Source of the DNA: FEN-1297 sp963710735 | GTDB taxonomy: Bacteria > Bacteroidota > Ignavibacteria > Ignavibacteriales > Ignavibacteriaceae | DNA: 64,000 nucleotides | Reading direction: 5' to 3' | NCBI GenBank assembly: GCA_963710735.1 | Contig: CAVQBN010000021.1 | Coordinates: 62,001 to 126,000 of the forward strand | In this document: positions 19,209 through 27,800 of the stretch, piece after piece | Layout: each line of letters opens with the position of its first letter | Position numbering within the stretch: the stretch's first letter is position 1 | Made by a program: the position numbers and the translations under genes | Notes under the pieces: model-generated | Databases searched by the model: none | The model's input: only the letters and a program-made list of their open reading frames with translations | Told to the model about the DNA's origin: nothing

Positions 19209-20207
19209 ATGGAAAAACTAAAAGTTGGAGTTATAGGAACCGGGCATCTAGGTAATTTACATACAAAGATGTTTTACCAGTTAGATAATTGTGAATTAAT
19301 AGGAGTTTTTGACAGCAATTATTCAACCGCTAAATCTGTGGCGGATGAATACGGGGTAAAAGCATTTAAAAATATTGATGAAATAATAAATGAAGTTCAG
19401 GCAGTTTCAATTGCAGCCACAACAAGTGCTCATTATGAACTAGCTAAAAAATGTTTGCAAAATAATATTCATGTTTTTGTAGAAAAGCCGATAACAGCTT
19501 CGATACCGGAAGCCGAAGAGATAGTAAGTATTGCATCAAAAAATAAATTGAATTTACAGGTCGGGCATATTGAAAGATTTAATCCTGCACTAATTTCTCT
19601 TGAGAAATATATTTTGAAGCCGATGTTCATTCAAACAGATAGACTGGCGCAGTTTAATCCGAGAGGAACCGATGTTGCCGTTGTTCTCGATTTAATGATT
19701 CATGATATTGATATTATTTTAAGTTTAGTAAAGAGTGAAGTAAAAAGTATTGAAGCCAGCGGAGTTGCAGTTGTGTCAGATACGCTTGATATTGCAAATG
19801 CAAGAATTGAATTTGAAAATGGTGCTGTTGCAAATGTAACTGCAAGCAGAATATCCCAAAAGAAAATGAGGAAGATGAGAATTTTTCAGCGGGATAATTA
19901 TATTGCATTGGATTTTATCACTGGAGTTTCCGAAGTTTATCGATTAGTTCCCATGAACGAAAAAGTTGATTCGGCTTTTATTTCGTTCGGTGAAATGGGT
20001 ATAGGAGAAAAGAAAAAACGTGTTGTTTATGAACAGCCAGATGTTAAAGAAGTAAATGCTCTTAAATATGAACTTGAGTTATTTGTAAATTCAGTATTAA
20101 AAAATGAACCGCCGGTTGTTTCGGGCGAGGATGGGCTTCGGGCGCTAAAGGTTGCGGAAATTATTTTAAAAAAGATTGAGGAGTCATTAAAGGCAATTTC
20201 ATTATGA
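19209..20207 (+). CDS. Gfo/Idh/MocA-family NAD(P)-dependent oxidoreductase
   Basis: The protein has about 332 residues. A Rossmann fold opens with VGVIGTGHLGNLHTKMF, followed by the family lysine motif VFVEKPITASIPEAEE and then LQVGHIERFNPAL. The GHIERFNPA pattern is seen in UDP-GlcNAc 3-dehydrogenase (GnnA)-like members, so a sugar nucleotide substrate is possible, but no aminotransferase partner is present here. A GTG at 19203 is also in frame; I prefer the ATG at 19209 because the fold starts at once. It is tightly packed with its neighbours. Confidence 0.85.
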   Translation: MEKLKVGVIGTGHLGNLHTKMFYQLDNCELIGVFDSNYSTAKSVADEYGVKAFKNIDEIINEVQAVSIAATTSAHYELAKKCLQNNIHVFVEKPITASIPEAEEIVSIASKNKLNLQVGHIERFNPALISLEKYILKPMFIQTDRLAQFNPRGTDVAVVLDLMIHDIDIILSLVKSEVKSIEASGVAVVSDTLDIANARIEFENGAVANVTASRISQKKMRKMRIFQRDNYIALDFITGVSEVYRLVPMNEKVDSAFISFGEMGIGEKKKRVVYEQPDVKEVNALKYELELFVNSVLKNEPPVVSGEDGLRALKVAEIILKKIEESLKAISL

Positions 20208-20812
20208 AAAAAACTATTTTTGCTTCGTTATTCCTTTTTGCATTTATAAATATAAGCTGCAGCGTGTATCAAACCCTTGTTAATGTTTCGAGGCTTAAAT
20301 TTAAACTAGGGACGGTTAATAATTTATTGGTAGACGGTATTTCTGTTCAGGGGAAAACAAGTGTTAAAGATTTCAAACCTTTAGAAGTTATAAAATTAAC
20401 CGCGGCAATCGCGAGAAAATCTTTGCCGGTTTCATTTACTTTAAATGTCGATGCAAATAATCCAAATGACGGAACCGGCGGTTATCCTAAAACAAATGCA
20501 ACAATAAAAGCTTTTCCCTGGAAATTATATATTGAAAATAAAGAAACTATTTCAGGAGATTTAGGTCAGCCGGTATCTGTTCCGGGAACAGGCGAACTTA
20601 CGGTGATTCCTATTCAGATAAACTTGGATCTTTATAAATTTTTTAGCGATAAAGGTTATGAATCGATAATAAATTTGGCTCTGGCAATCAGCGGCGAAAA
20701 GGGATATGCTTCAAAGCTTGCTTTGTATGCAATACCTACTGTTTCATCTCCTTTGGGTGATATAACCTATCCTGGAGAATTGAAAATAGTAAGTAAGGAA
20801 TTTACGAATTAG
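20204..20812 (+). CDS. LEA-type-2-like lipoprotein
   Basis: The 202-residue protein has a lipoprotein signal with Cys near residue 19 (INISCS). The mature part is beta-rich, with LKFKLGTVNNLLVDGISV, LPVSFTLNVDANNPND and ATIKAFPWKLYIENKE. That order resembles the LEA-2 / water-stress fold used by some periplasmic lipoproteins; this is inferred from pattern only. The ATG overlaps the preceding stop (ATGA). The gene ends the five-gene operon, about 80 bases before a strong terminator. Confidence 0.65.
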   Translation: MKKTIFASLFLFAFINISCSVYQTLVNVSRLKFKLGTVNNLLVDGISVQGKTSVKDFKPLEVIKLTAAIARKSLPVSFTLNVDANNPNDGTGGYPKTNATIKAFPWKLYIENKETISGDLGQPVSVPGTGELTVIPIQINLDLYKFFSDKGYESIINLALAISGEKGYASKLALYAIPTVSSPLGDITYPGELKIVSKEFTN

Positions 20813-20891
20813 GAAAAGTGTTAAGGAAAATAATAGGGGAGAGTTGAGAGTGTCTAACCTGATTTTTGAAATGATAGTAAAAATTAATAAG

Positions 20892-20929
20892 AAATTAAGC
20901 CTGAGCAATTAGGCTTAATTTCTTTTTTC
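20892..20929. terminator. Bidirectional terminator between convergent genes
   Basis: A perfect 12-bp stem (GAAATTAAGCCT / AGGCTTAATTTC) has an 8-base loop and a T6 tract on the plus side and a T-rich tract on the minus side. It sits between the LEA-like gene (plus) and the GNAT gene (minus). Confidence 0.9.
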
Positions 20930-20932
20930 AAA

Positions 20933-22054
20933 TTAAATTTTTTTCTCATAGATTCTATATTTTTTGTATAATTCTCCATTCATTACTTCCGCACCGCGGT
21001 TCATCATGGCGTTATCCTCAAGAATCCAGCTAGCTTCACCAAGGTCGATGCCGAGATTATGTGCACGATTTACAATCTCCCAGTAAAATACAGCATCCAA
21101 TCCTCGTTTTTGGTATTCCGGAATTACTCCTAAAGTAATAATTCTGCACCATTTAATTTTCTTTTTTTGAGTGAATAATTTAATAATGCCGGTAGGGAAT
21201 AGCTTACCGTTCATTTGCTTGAAAATGTAATTGTAATCAAGAAGTACAAGAGCAAATCCTACTAGGTTTCCTTTTATTTCCCCGAATAAAACAAGTGACG
21301 GCTCTGCAAGCGGTTTAAGATCCTTAGCCATAGCGTCGAGTTCTTCATCCGTCATTGGCACAAATCCCCAGTTAGGTGCCCAGGCTTTGTTATAAACGAA
21401 TTTAACCTTTTCAACGTCTTTATTAAATTCTTTCATATTCAACTGTGTAATTTTTAATTCGTTTCTTTTTTGTGCTAACTGAGCAACCCGTTTTAATTTT
21501 TCCGAACCTACAACCTTTTTATTCTCAAGTTTATATGCATAAAGATCTTTTGCTTTTACAAAACCGTAGTTATCACAAAGGTCAAGGTAGTACTTCGGGT
21601 TATAAGTCATAAGAATTCTCGGCTCATCATCAAAGCCTTCCAGCAGCATTGCATATTCATCATTGCTTGAAGGATTAGCCGGGCCTCTCATAGTATCTAG
21701 TCCCTTATTTTTCAGCCAATTTTTTGCAGTATCAAATAGTGCGTTTGCAACTTCCTGATCGTTTATACATTCAAAGAATCCGAAAAATCCGACTTTGTCA
21801 TTATGATATTTATTATGAAGATCATTTTTTATTGCAGCAATTCGGCCGACTAATTCGCCGTCTCTCTCTGCTAAAAAATATTCTGCTTCGGAATGCTTGA
21901 AGAAGGGATTTTTTTCTTTATTAAGAATTTTTTTCCGATCCATAATCAAAGGCGGAACCCAATTTTTATCGCCTTGATAAATCTTCCACTGAAATTTAAT
22001 GAAGCGCATTAAATCTTTTTGAGAATTTACGGTTGAAATTTTAATAGAACTCAT
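20933..22054 (-). CDS. GNAT-fold acyltransferase-like protein
   Basis: The 373-residue protein has a divergent GNAT N-half (PFFKHSEAEYFLAERDGELVGRIAAI) and a second acyltransferase-like half (LVLFGEIKGNLVGFALVL, IITLGVIPEYQKRGLDAVFYWE). It belongs to a widespread, little-studied family. It lies downstream of a serine-palmitoyltransferase-like gene, separated by a hairpin at 22076-22107, and has its own ribosome site (GAGGTGG). In context it could be the N-acyl transfer step of bacterial ceramide synthesis, but that is inference. Known bacterial ceramide synthases may belong to a different GNAT branch. Confidence 0.75.
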   Translation of the reverse strand: MSSIKISTVNSQKDLMRFIKFQWKIYQGDKNWVPPLIMDRKKILNKEKNPFFKHSEAEYFLAERDGELVGRIAAIKNDLHNKYHNDKVGFFGFFECINDQEVANALFDTAKNWLKNKGLDTMRGPANPSSNDEYAMLLEGFDDEPRILMTYNPKYYLDLCDNYGFVKAKDLYAYKLENKKVVGSEKLKRVAQLAQKRNELKITQLNMKEFNKDVEKVKFVYNKAWAPNWGFVPMTDEELDAMAKDLKPLAEPSLVLFGEIKGNLVGFALVLLDYNYIFKQMNGKLFPTGIIKLFTQKKKIKWCRIITLGVIPEYQKRGLDAVFYWEIVNRAHNLGIDLGEASWILEDNAMMNRGAEVMNGELYKKYRIYEKKI

Positions 22055-22075
22055 TTAAACCACCTCGTAAAAATA

Positions 22076-22107
22076 AAAGCATATCACTTTAATTAATGAT
22101 ATGCTTT
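22076..22107 (-). terminator. Hairpin between SPT-like and GNAT genes
   Basis: An 11-bp perfect stem (AAAGCATATCA / TGATATGCTTT) has a 10-base loop and is followed on the minus strand by a T-rich tract. It lies 25 bases after the SPT-like stop and 22 bases before the GNAT start. It may act as a partial terminator that lowers expression of the downstream gene. Confidence 0.7.
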
Positions 22108-22131
22108 ATGGTTTGAAATCATATTAACTAA

Positions 22132-23325
22132 TTAAATTAGTCCTAATTTTTTCCCCGTTTCAGTAAAAATATCTATTATTGCATTTAAATGTTCTTCTTT
22201 GTGAGTAGCCATATAACTGGTTCTCATCATTTGCCTTCCCGGAGGAACACCTGGAGATATGAAAACATTTACGAATAATCCTGCATCATAAAGCATACGC
22301 CACATTTTAAAAGCTATATCATCATTGCCTACAATAACAGGCACAATGCCGGTTCTGCCTTCTAAAACTGTAAATCCGGCTTTCTTAAGACCCTGCCTTA
22401 CTTTATTGGCGTTATTAATAAGCATTGTTACTCGTTCAGGTTCTGCTTCAAGTATGGTTAGTGCAGCCAGGGCTGAAGCAACAGAAGCCGGAGTAGGGGA
22501 TGCGCTGAATATTAATGCGGGTGAATGATGTTTTAAATAATTTATTACCTTAGCTTCACCGGCAACAAAACCACCTAAAGAAGCAAACGTTTTGCTGAAG
22601 GTTCCCATTGTTAAATCAATCTCATTTACCAGGTTAAATTCACTGGCAGTTCCCCGGCCGCCTTTTCCGATAACTCCAACTGAATGTGCATCATCTACTA
22701 AAACTCTTGCGCCGTATTTTTTTGCAACCTTATTCAATTTATCCAGCTCTACAATTTCTCCGCCGGTACTAAAAACACCATCACTAACTATAAGTTTGCC
22801 TGCATCTGCAGGTAATTTTTGAACTACTCTTTCCAAATCATCCATGTCATTATGTTTATACCGAACGAACTCTGCCGTTGCACCTTTAGCCATCAAGTTA
22901 CCTGCAATTATGCAAGCGTGATTATCTTTATCGGAAACTACATAATCGCCTCTTTGAACCAAAGTTGGGATTATGCCTTGTGCTGTTTGATAGCCTGTGC
23001 TAAATAATAGGACTGCTTCTTTATTAAAAAACTTTGCTAATCTTTCTTCCAGTTCAATATGGAGGTCCAATGTACCGGTAAGATACCTGGAGCCGGAACA
23101 TCCTGTTCCGTACTTTTCGATTGCTTTAATTGCTGCTTCTTTTACTTTTGGATGAGCGGTCAGCCCCAAATAATTATTTGAGCCTGCCATTATAACTTTT
23201 CTTCCCTCAATCTGAACAACGGGTCCCTCATTTTCTTCAATTGGTCTAAAATAAGGGTAAAGACCTAACGCTTTTACTTCATCAGCCCTAGTAAAATCAT
23301 AGCATTTTCTAAATAAATCCAACAT
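22132..23325 (-). CDS. spt: Serine palmitoyltransferase-like alpha-oxoamine synthase
   Basis: This is a PLP-dependent enzyme that condenses an acyl-CoA with an amino acid. The 397 residues carry YGTGCSGSRYLTGTLDLHIELE, the stacking His in DKDNHACI, DDAHSVGVIG and the PLP lysine K245 in GTFSKTFASLGG. The N-terminal LGLYPYFRPI motif is characteristic of bacterial serine palmitoyltransferases rather than Kbl or BioF, but glycine C-acetyltransferase cannot be excluded. AGGAGG precedes the ATG. The gene is divergent from an epimerase/reductase and upstream of a GNAT protein, matching a sphingolipid gene set. Confidence 0.85.
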   Translation of the reverse strand: MLDLFRKCYDFTRADEVKALGLYPYFRPIEENEGPVVQIEGRKVIMAGSNNYLGLTAHPKVKEAAIKAIEKYGTGCSGSRYLTGTLDLHIELEERLAKFFNKEAVLLFSTGYQTAQGIIPTLVQRGDYVVSDKDNHACIIAGNLMAKGATAEFVRYKHNDMDDLERVVQKLPADAGKLIVSDGVFSTGGEIVELDKLNKVAKKYGARVLVDDAHSVGVIGKGGRGTASEFNLVNEIDLTMGTFSKTFASLGGFVAGEAKVINYLKHHSPALIFSASPTPASVASALAALTILEAEPERVTMLINNANKVRQGLKKAGFTVLEGRTGIVPVIVGNDDIAFKMWRMLYDAGLFVNVFISPGVPPGRQMMRTSYMATHKEEHLNAIIDIFTETGKKLGLI

Positions 23326-23442
23326 ACCTCCTGATTAATGGATGAGAAAATGAATTAATCTTTTAATATTGACAAATAAATTTCTTAAATTTCGCCGTAA
23401 AATGTATCATTAAATACCCTTAAAATCAAATAGAAACCCATT

Positions 23443-24435
23443 ATGGAAAATAAGAAAATAGCAGTTGTTACCGGAGCTAATGGCTTTGTCGGAAGCCATT
23501 TAGTTGATCTACTTTTAAGTAAAAATTTTGTTGTTAAATGCATAACCAGAAAATCCAGCAATTTAAAATGGCTTGACGGAAAGGAAGTTGAAATTTTTGA
23601 TTCTGGGCTTTTTGATAAAGACGGTTTAAGAAAAGCATTGTTTAATGCTGAATATATCTTTCATGTAGCCGGAGTAGTGAAGTCCAAAAAGCCGGAAGGT
23701 TATTTTAGCGGGAATGTAGAAACAACCAAAAATATTTTAGAAGTAGCATTAGAATATAAAGATACTATTAAAAAGATCCTGGTAGTAAGCAGTCAAACAG
23801 TAACCGGCCCATCATTAAACGGTATCCCGGTGGATGAGAACTCTAAATGTAGTCCGATTACAACATATGGTAGAAGTAAGCTTGCCGAAGAAGAATTGGC
23901 TAAAACTTATATGGACAGATTACCGATTACTATTTGTCGTGCGCCTGCTGTTTATGGTGAAAGAGATACTGAAATTTTAATTTTCTTTAAAACTTTCAGC
24001 AGCGGATTAATGACGAAAATTGGATTTAATAAAAAACAATTAAGTTTAATTCATGCTATTGATTTAGTGAATGGCTTTTATTTAGCTGCAATTTCTGAAA
24101 AATCAAACGGACAAATTTATTTTATCAGTTCAGAAAAATATTACACATGGGACGAGGTAAGCAAAGTAACTTCTAAAGTTTTGAACAAAGGACCTCTGAC
24201 TATAAGAATTCCGCATTCAGTAGTTTTTGTTATTGCAGCTATTGCTCAATTTTTTGCGCTTTTCAGCAGCAAACCGGCAACTTTGAATATAGAAAAAGCT
24301 AGGGATATCACTCAAAAAGAATGGACTTGCAATACCGAAAAAGCTATCCGGGATTTAGGTTATCATCAAAATATTTCTTTAGAAGAAGGAATAAAAAGAA
24401 CCTGCGATTGGTATAAAGAAATGAAATGGATTTGA
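23443..24435 (+). CDS. NAD-dependent epimerase/dehydratase (extended SDR)
   Basis: The 330-residue protein starts VVTGANGFVGSHLVDLLLSK (the GxxGxxG nucleotide-binding motif). It has the catalytic Ser/Tyr-x-x-x-Lys in TYGRSKLAEE. A hydrophobic segment, VVFVIAAIAQFFALF (about residue 255), could bind a membrane or lipid. It is divergently transcribed from the SPT-like gene across 117 bases. Similar SDR enzymes serve as the ketosphinganine/ceramide reductase in bacterial sphingolipid clusters, so that role is plausible here; a sugar or sterol substrate is an alternative. Confidence 0.85.
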   Translation: MENKKIAVVTGANGFVGSHLVDLLLSKNFVVKCITRKSSNLKWLDGKEVEIFDSGLFDKDGLRKALFNAEYIFHVAGVVKSKKPEGYFSGNVETTKNILEVALEYKDTIKKILVVSSQTVTGPSLNGIPVDENSKCSPITTYGRSKLAEEELAKTYMDRLPITICRAPAVYGERDTEILIFFKTFSSGLMTKIGFNKKQLSLIHAIDLVNGFYLAAISEKSNGQIYFISSEKYYTWDEVSKVTSKVLNKGPLTIRIPHSVVFVIAAIAQFFALFSSKPATLNIEKARDITQKEWTCNTEKAIRDLGYHQNISLEEGIKRTCDWYKEMKWI

Positions 24436-24471
24436 ATATTCTTTTAGAGAATTTTAAGAATAATTTAATTA

Positions 24472-24879
24472 TTAATTATTTTTTGCTCCTTCTTTAATCC
24501 AGGTTCTTACACCATTTACTTGATTAGTGTTAAGAGTAGCATATGGTGATCCAAGAGGAGGCATTGGCGGAAATCCCGCACTTCCTTGAATAACATTAAC
24601 AAGGCTGCTGTTATCCGGATAGCCGGGGAAAACTACATTTGCATTCGCTGTAGTGTTTGCCCAAGAAGTTAGGTTCACACCTCCATCAGTTTCACTAACT
24701 CCATGACAATTGATGCATTTTACATTTAATACAGGTTGAATATATTTTGAATAACTTACGTTTGAACTTGGTATAACAACGCTGTCTATCTGAGCGCCTG
24801 TAACAGTATCTTTACATCCCCAGAAAATTACAAATGAGGAAAAAATAATAATGATACAAGCGAATGCAATTTTTTTCAT
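24472..24879 (-). CDS. Monoheme c-type cytochrome lipoprotein
   Basis: The 135-residue protein has a lipoprotein signal (FVIFWGC) and one heme-binding motif CINCHG after YSKYIQPVLNVKC. The remainder, GGVNLTSWANTTANANVVFPGYPDNSSLV and PPMPPLGSPYATLNTNQVNGVRTWIKEGA, fits the cytochrome domain type found in planctomycete-like and ignavibacterial proteins, with a likely Met ligand in the PPMPP segment. It is probably a periplasmic electron carrier or sensor. No operon partner is visible. Confidence 0.85.
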   Translation of the reverse strand: MKKIAFACIIIIFSSFVIFWGCKDTVTGAQIDSVVIPSSNVSYSKYIQPVLNVKCINCHGVSETDGGVNLTSWANTTANANVVFPGYPDNSSLVNVIQGSAGFPPMPPLGSPYATLNTNQVNGVRTWIKEGAKNN

Positions 24880-25032
24880 TAAAATCTCTTAAAAATTTTA
24901 ATTGCAAAATATTATAACTTCTTTTATCAATCAATGCTGTAAAAGATGATATGGAAACAAATCAAAGGGGGAATGAACAACCTGGTTATTTGATTCATAA
25001 AACATTCTTCACTATTTTTGAATTAACATTTC

Positions 25033-25105
<73 letters not shown>

Positions 25106-25111
25106 CGAATT

Positions 25112-25139
25112 AAGGCTTATCAAATAGTAAGCCTTTTTT
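25112..25139 (+). terminator. Terminator after tRNA-Ala
   Basis: An 8-bp stem (AAGGCTTA/TAAGCCTT) has an 8-base loop and is followed by a T-tract. It starts 7 bases after the tRNA end. Confidence 0.85.
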
Positions 25140-25197
25140 AAGGCTTAATTGTTGCATAAGGCAATAAGAAATATTATTTTAGTCGACTAAATTTTTA

Positions 25198-25271
25198 GGG
25201 CTCGTAGCTCAGTTGGTTAGAGCAGCTGACTCATAATCAGCGGGTCGGAGGTTCAAGTCCTTCCGAGCCCA
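25198..25271 (+). tRNA. tRNA-Met (anticodon CAT; elongator type or Ile2)
   Basis: The cloverleaf has acceptor GGGCTCG/CGAGCCC, D-arm GCTCAGTTGGTTAGAGC, anticodon stem GCTGA/TCAGC with loop CTCATAA, and T-arm GGAGGTTCAAGTCCTTCC. CAT can be elongator Met or lysidine-modified Ile; sequence alone does not settle it, though the body looks like elongator Met. CCA is not encoded. Confidence 0.93.
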
Positions 25272-25272
25272 C

Positions 25273-25308
25273 AAAAAGTGCGAAATCAGATTGAAATCGC
25301 ACTTTTTT
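25273..25308 (+). terminator. Terminator after tRNA-Met
   Basis: A stem AAAAAGTGCGA/TCGCACTTTTT (11 bp) has a 13-base loop. The final T-run is part of the 3' arm. It begins two bases after the tRNA. Confidence 0.85.
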
Positions 25309-25562
25309 ATTTCTAAGAATTGTGAGTCCAGATACAAACTGACCTAAATTGATCTCATTTTTACTTTCGGATTTAATGACAAAAAATTAACTTTTGAATA
25401 TTTAACTTAGTATAACTTTAGATTTCAGTTTGATTTATAAGCTTTTCAAAAAATTATTTTGGGAAATAGTATTTTCAAAATAAAATAATCTCATCTAGGC
25501 TTATCCAGATAAACAATATGCTCATTGCTCTTCCCCATTTCAAAATCCGGATCCGACAGGTT

Positions 25563-26270
25563 TTAATAATTGTATTTAAATGTAATTCTAAACGAAACAC
25601 TTATATTTATCTGCCCGTTGGTTATTGTTGGAGCATAGCTGCCGCGCTGAGCTGATATGGTAACATAGTTTAATCCAGTCATGCCTGCTCTATTTATAAA
25701 AGCAATATTACTGTTAATGGATTCAGTCCTTGAATTATCCCAAATGCTTTCCACTTTAGGATTCTTTGCACCGATTTGTGCACAAAAATAATCTGCTTTT
25801 AATTTTGCCTCAGCAATCGCTTTGTCATAAAGAGTCTGCTTTACCTTTTCATAATCGGTTAGCCAGAAAGTAGAAATACTTACAGCGGTAGCACCCGCTT
25901 GTAAAAGCTCCTTTTTTAATTGATCGTAAACATCGAACTTATTTAATATAATCTTATATGTCTGCAATGAAATAAATTCACGGTTTCGCATATAATCATT
26001 ATTTGTATTGCTGGCAATTAAATAAATATTATCTTTTTTATACCCGTACTTTTCAAGTACACCTAAAACATTCAAAAGATCGGAGTGGCTTATTTCATTT
26101 ACTTTTACAGAAGATGTATCACTTTTTTTAACAGAAATCTCAACTACCATTTCATCTGCTGCAACAGTACTATCCTTAACAATATTAAGAACTATTGTAT
26201 TAGAATTTTGGCTGGATTGAGCAAATCCCATTGAAATATAAATTAATAAACTAACCAGTAAAGTTTTCAT
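25563..26270 (-). CDS. Exported SIMPL-domain (DUF541) protein
   Basis: The 235-residue protein has a signal peptide (ISMGFAQ). The mature region follows the SIMPL family order: NTIVLNIVKDSTVAADEMVVEISV, NVLGVLEKYGYKKDNIYL, LQTYKIIL and a helix KVKQTLYDKAIAEAKLKADYFCAQIG. These are periplasmic proteins of uncertain role. The gene is intact and stands between the tRNA pair and a stretch of broken genes on the same strand. Confidence 0.85.
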   Translation of the reverse strand: MKTLLVSLLIYISMGFAQSSQNSNTIVLNIVKDSTVAADEMVVEISVKKSDTSSVKVNEISHSDLLNVLGVLEKYGYKKDNIYLIASNTNNDYMRNREFISLQTYKIILNKFDVYDQLKKELLQAGATAVSISTFWLTDYEKVKQTLYDKAIAEAKLKADYFCAQIGAKNPKVESIWDNSRTESINSNIAFINRAGMTGLNYVTISAQRGSYAPTITNGQINISVSFRITFKYNY

Positions 26271-26313
26271 AAAGCCTCCACAATTTGTTTCCTATTGTAA
26301 TATGCTTTGGTCT

Positions 26314-26421
26314 AAAATCTTTTTTCGATTTGGTACCGATTGCTTCTTCAACATTTGCTCCAATACTAGTTCCGCTTTTTTAAACTTGTTTTGATAATAC
26401 AAATTCTTTCTTATGTGCCAT
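26314..26421 (-). pseudogene. Four-helix-bundle protein (PF05635 type), broken fragment
   Basis: From ATG 26421 the minus strand reads MAHKKEFVLSKQV, then a TAA stop, then in the same frame KSGTSIGANVEEAIGTKSKKDF. Known members of this family (TIGR02436 type) have 'KKEYVLSKQLLRSGTSIGANxxEA..SKKDF' without a break, so one leucine codon has probably become a stop. Both the first 25-30 residues and everything after SKKDF are missing. It lies directly downstream of the hsdR remnant. Confidence 0.75.
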
Positions 26422-26431
26422 ATACTTTTCC

Positions 26432-26879
26432 CTAAGTACTTAACTCCTTATTCAACTCCTCATATTCCACCCCAAACAAATTAACCATTTTACCCAGTCC
26501 TCCCTCACGGTCAAACGGCGTTCTTTCAAAGTCATCATTATCAATTCTTACCGAAGTAATAATATGGTCTATAATCATTCTTGGCCATTTTAAGGTAAAC
26601 TTGTTAACGTCTTTATAAACTTCAAATCGTCAGCAGCGTATCTGGTAGTTTGGTTATGTACCTGGCTAAAGTGTGTCCTTCTTTTTTAGCTTCAATTACT
26701 CCAACAGGTTTTCTATCAATAAAAAGTATATAATCAGCAGGGCTTGATTCGGTTGGATACTCGCATACAGCTATTCCTAAACCAGCAGAAAGATTTATGT
26801 TTTTATATCTCTGTACTATCCAGCCAGATTGGGTAAGCTGTTTATCTAAATTTTGCCGCGCCCCTTCTTCAGGTTTCAT
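26432..26879 (-). pseudogene. hsdR: Type I restriction enzyme R subunit, internally deleted remnant
   Basis: The N-terminal part (from ATG 26879) reads MKPEEGARQNLDKQLTQSGW, then PADYILFIDRKPVGVIEAKKEGHTL, which is the start of an EcoEI-class HsdR with the DxxExK nuclease region. It runs into a stop at 26622. Overlapping, in another frame, the minus strand reads LKWPRMIIDHI, then DDFERTPFDREGGLGKMVNLFG, the known C-terminal end of the same family, ending at 26432. The central helicase part (roughly 700 residues) is absent. No hsdM or hsdS is visible, so the system is dead. Confidence 0.85.
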
Positions 26880-27275
26880 CGGATTTTTTTGCTTATGTAC
26901 AAAAGAACCCCCAAGCAATTAATTATGATAAAATAACTGAAAAACAATTTAATAAAGGCAGTTAATGAAGTAAAGAAAAACCATAAAGTTATTTAATATC
27001 TAAATTTTTAAGTTCGAGTTAATTATATAAAATATTTCATCCCTAACAAAGAAGTTTTTTGACCTGTCAATCTGTCAGTTAACTAAAATTAGAAAAAATT
27101 GAATAGTTGGTTTCTTGATTATATTCGCATTTTACTTCCTAAGATTTATCTTATACTTATATTGTACATATCTTGTACTAATCTTATACCAGTAAAAACT
27201 AAGATGACATTATGGCGGAGAATTTTTTGGCTATGCATTTATGATACCCCCCAAAACAAAGCTAAGTGGTTTCAA

Positions 27276-27455
27276 ATGTGCGGACGTTTCGAAACTAAAC
27301 CATCATTGCAAACTTTAGTTAATGAATTAAAAAAGCATAAAGTAGATCTTGTTATTGATATAGAATCTGAAAAAAGATAAACAGAAAATATTTCTCCTAC
27401 AAACAAAATTTTTTCTATTACAAAATCATACTTATTATTTCCTTGGCCATTGTCT
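27276..27455 (+). pseudogene. SRAP/YedK (HMCES-like) protein, N-terminal remnant
   Basis: From ATG 27276 the frame reads MCGRFETKPSLQTLVNELKK with the family's catalytic Cys2. It then reaches a TAA at 27378. After that stop the same frame continues with ENISPTNKIFSI, which matches the 'NIAPTQxxxVI' motif of the family, and then ends. The rest of the domain is missing. The intact protein protects abasic sites in single-stranded DNA by a Cys2 crosslink. A 36-base stretch around the start is identical to the second remnant at 41145. Confidence 0.75.
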
Positions 27456-27456
27456 T

Positions 27457-27800
27457 AAACTCAATGGAAAAGTATATATAAATATTAAGATCTGAAATGA
27501 AATGCAAAGCCAACACTACACTTCTCTTAGAAAAACTTGTAGAGGTCAAAGACGAATTCAACAAAAAAATCGAATCTGAAATCTAACGGGTTTCCGTCCC
27601 GGTTTTGTCGGGCAAAGTTAAACAATAACAGTAGGAATTTGAATTGCCAGCCGAATGGTAGGTTTATCAAATTCCTTGCACTTAAAAATATATGACGGAG
27701 GGAGCAAGTTTTGTTTTATGTTAATTTATTTTGCTTTATCTTAATGATGTTTTATAAAAATTGCTAAATAGAAAACTAAACATAAAGACAAGAGGTATAA
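27457..27800. other. Gene-poor stretch with one half of an imperfect repeat
   Basis: There is no convincing gene. A 29-codon frame at 27497 (MKCKANTTLLLEKL) has no recognisable match. From about 27632 to 27690 lies one copy of an imperfect repeat whose second copy is at 28500; its ends form a 9-bp inverted repeat (GGAATTTGA / TCAAATTCC). A ribosome site (AAGAGG) for the next gene lies at about 27790. Confidence 0.5.
27632..27690. repeat. Imperfect dispersed repeat, copy A
   Basis: The sequence starts GTAGGAATTTGAATTGCC and ends AAATTCCTTGCACTTAAAA. It shares its ends and overall spacing with 28500-28557, at roughly 70% identity by eye. The outer bases form an inverted repeat GGAATTTGA/TCAAATTCC. 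Origin unknown; it may be the relic of a small mobile element. Confidence 0.45.

Noticed and set aside
27497..27586. 29-codon frame MKCKANTTLLLEKL
   Set aside because: Too short, no family match that I can recall and set within decayed DNA.
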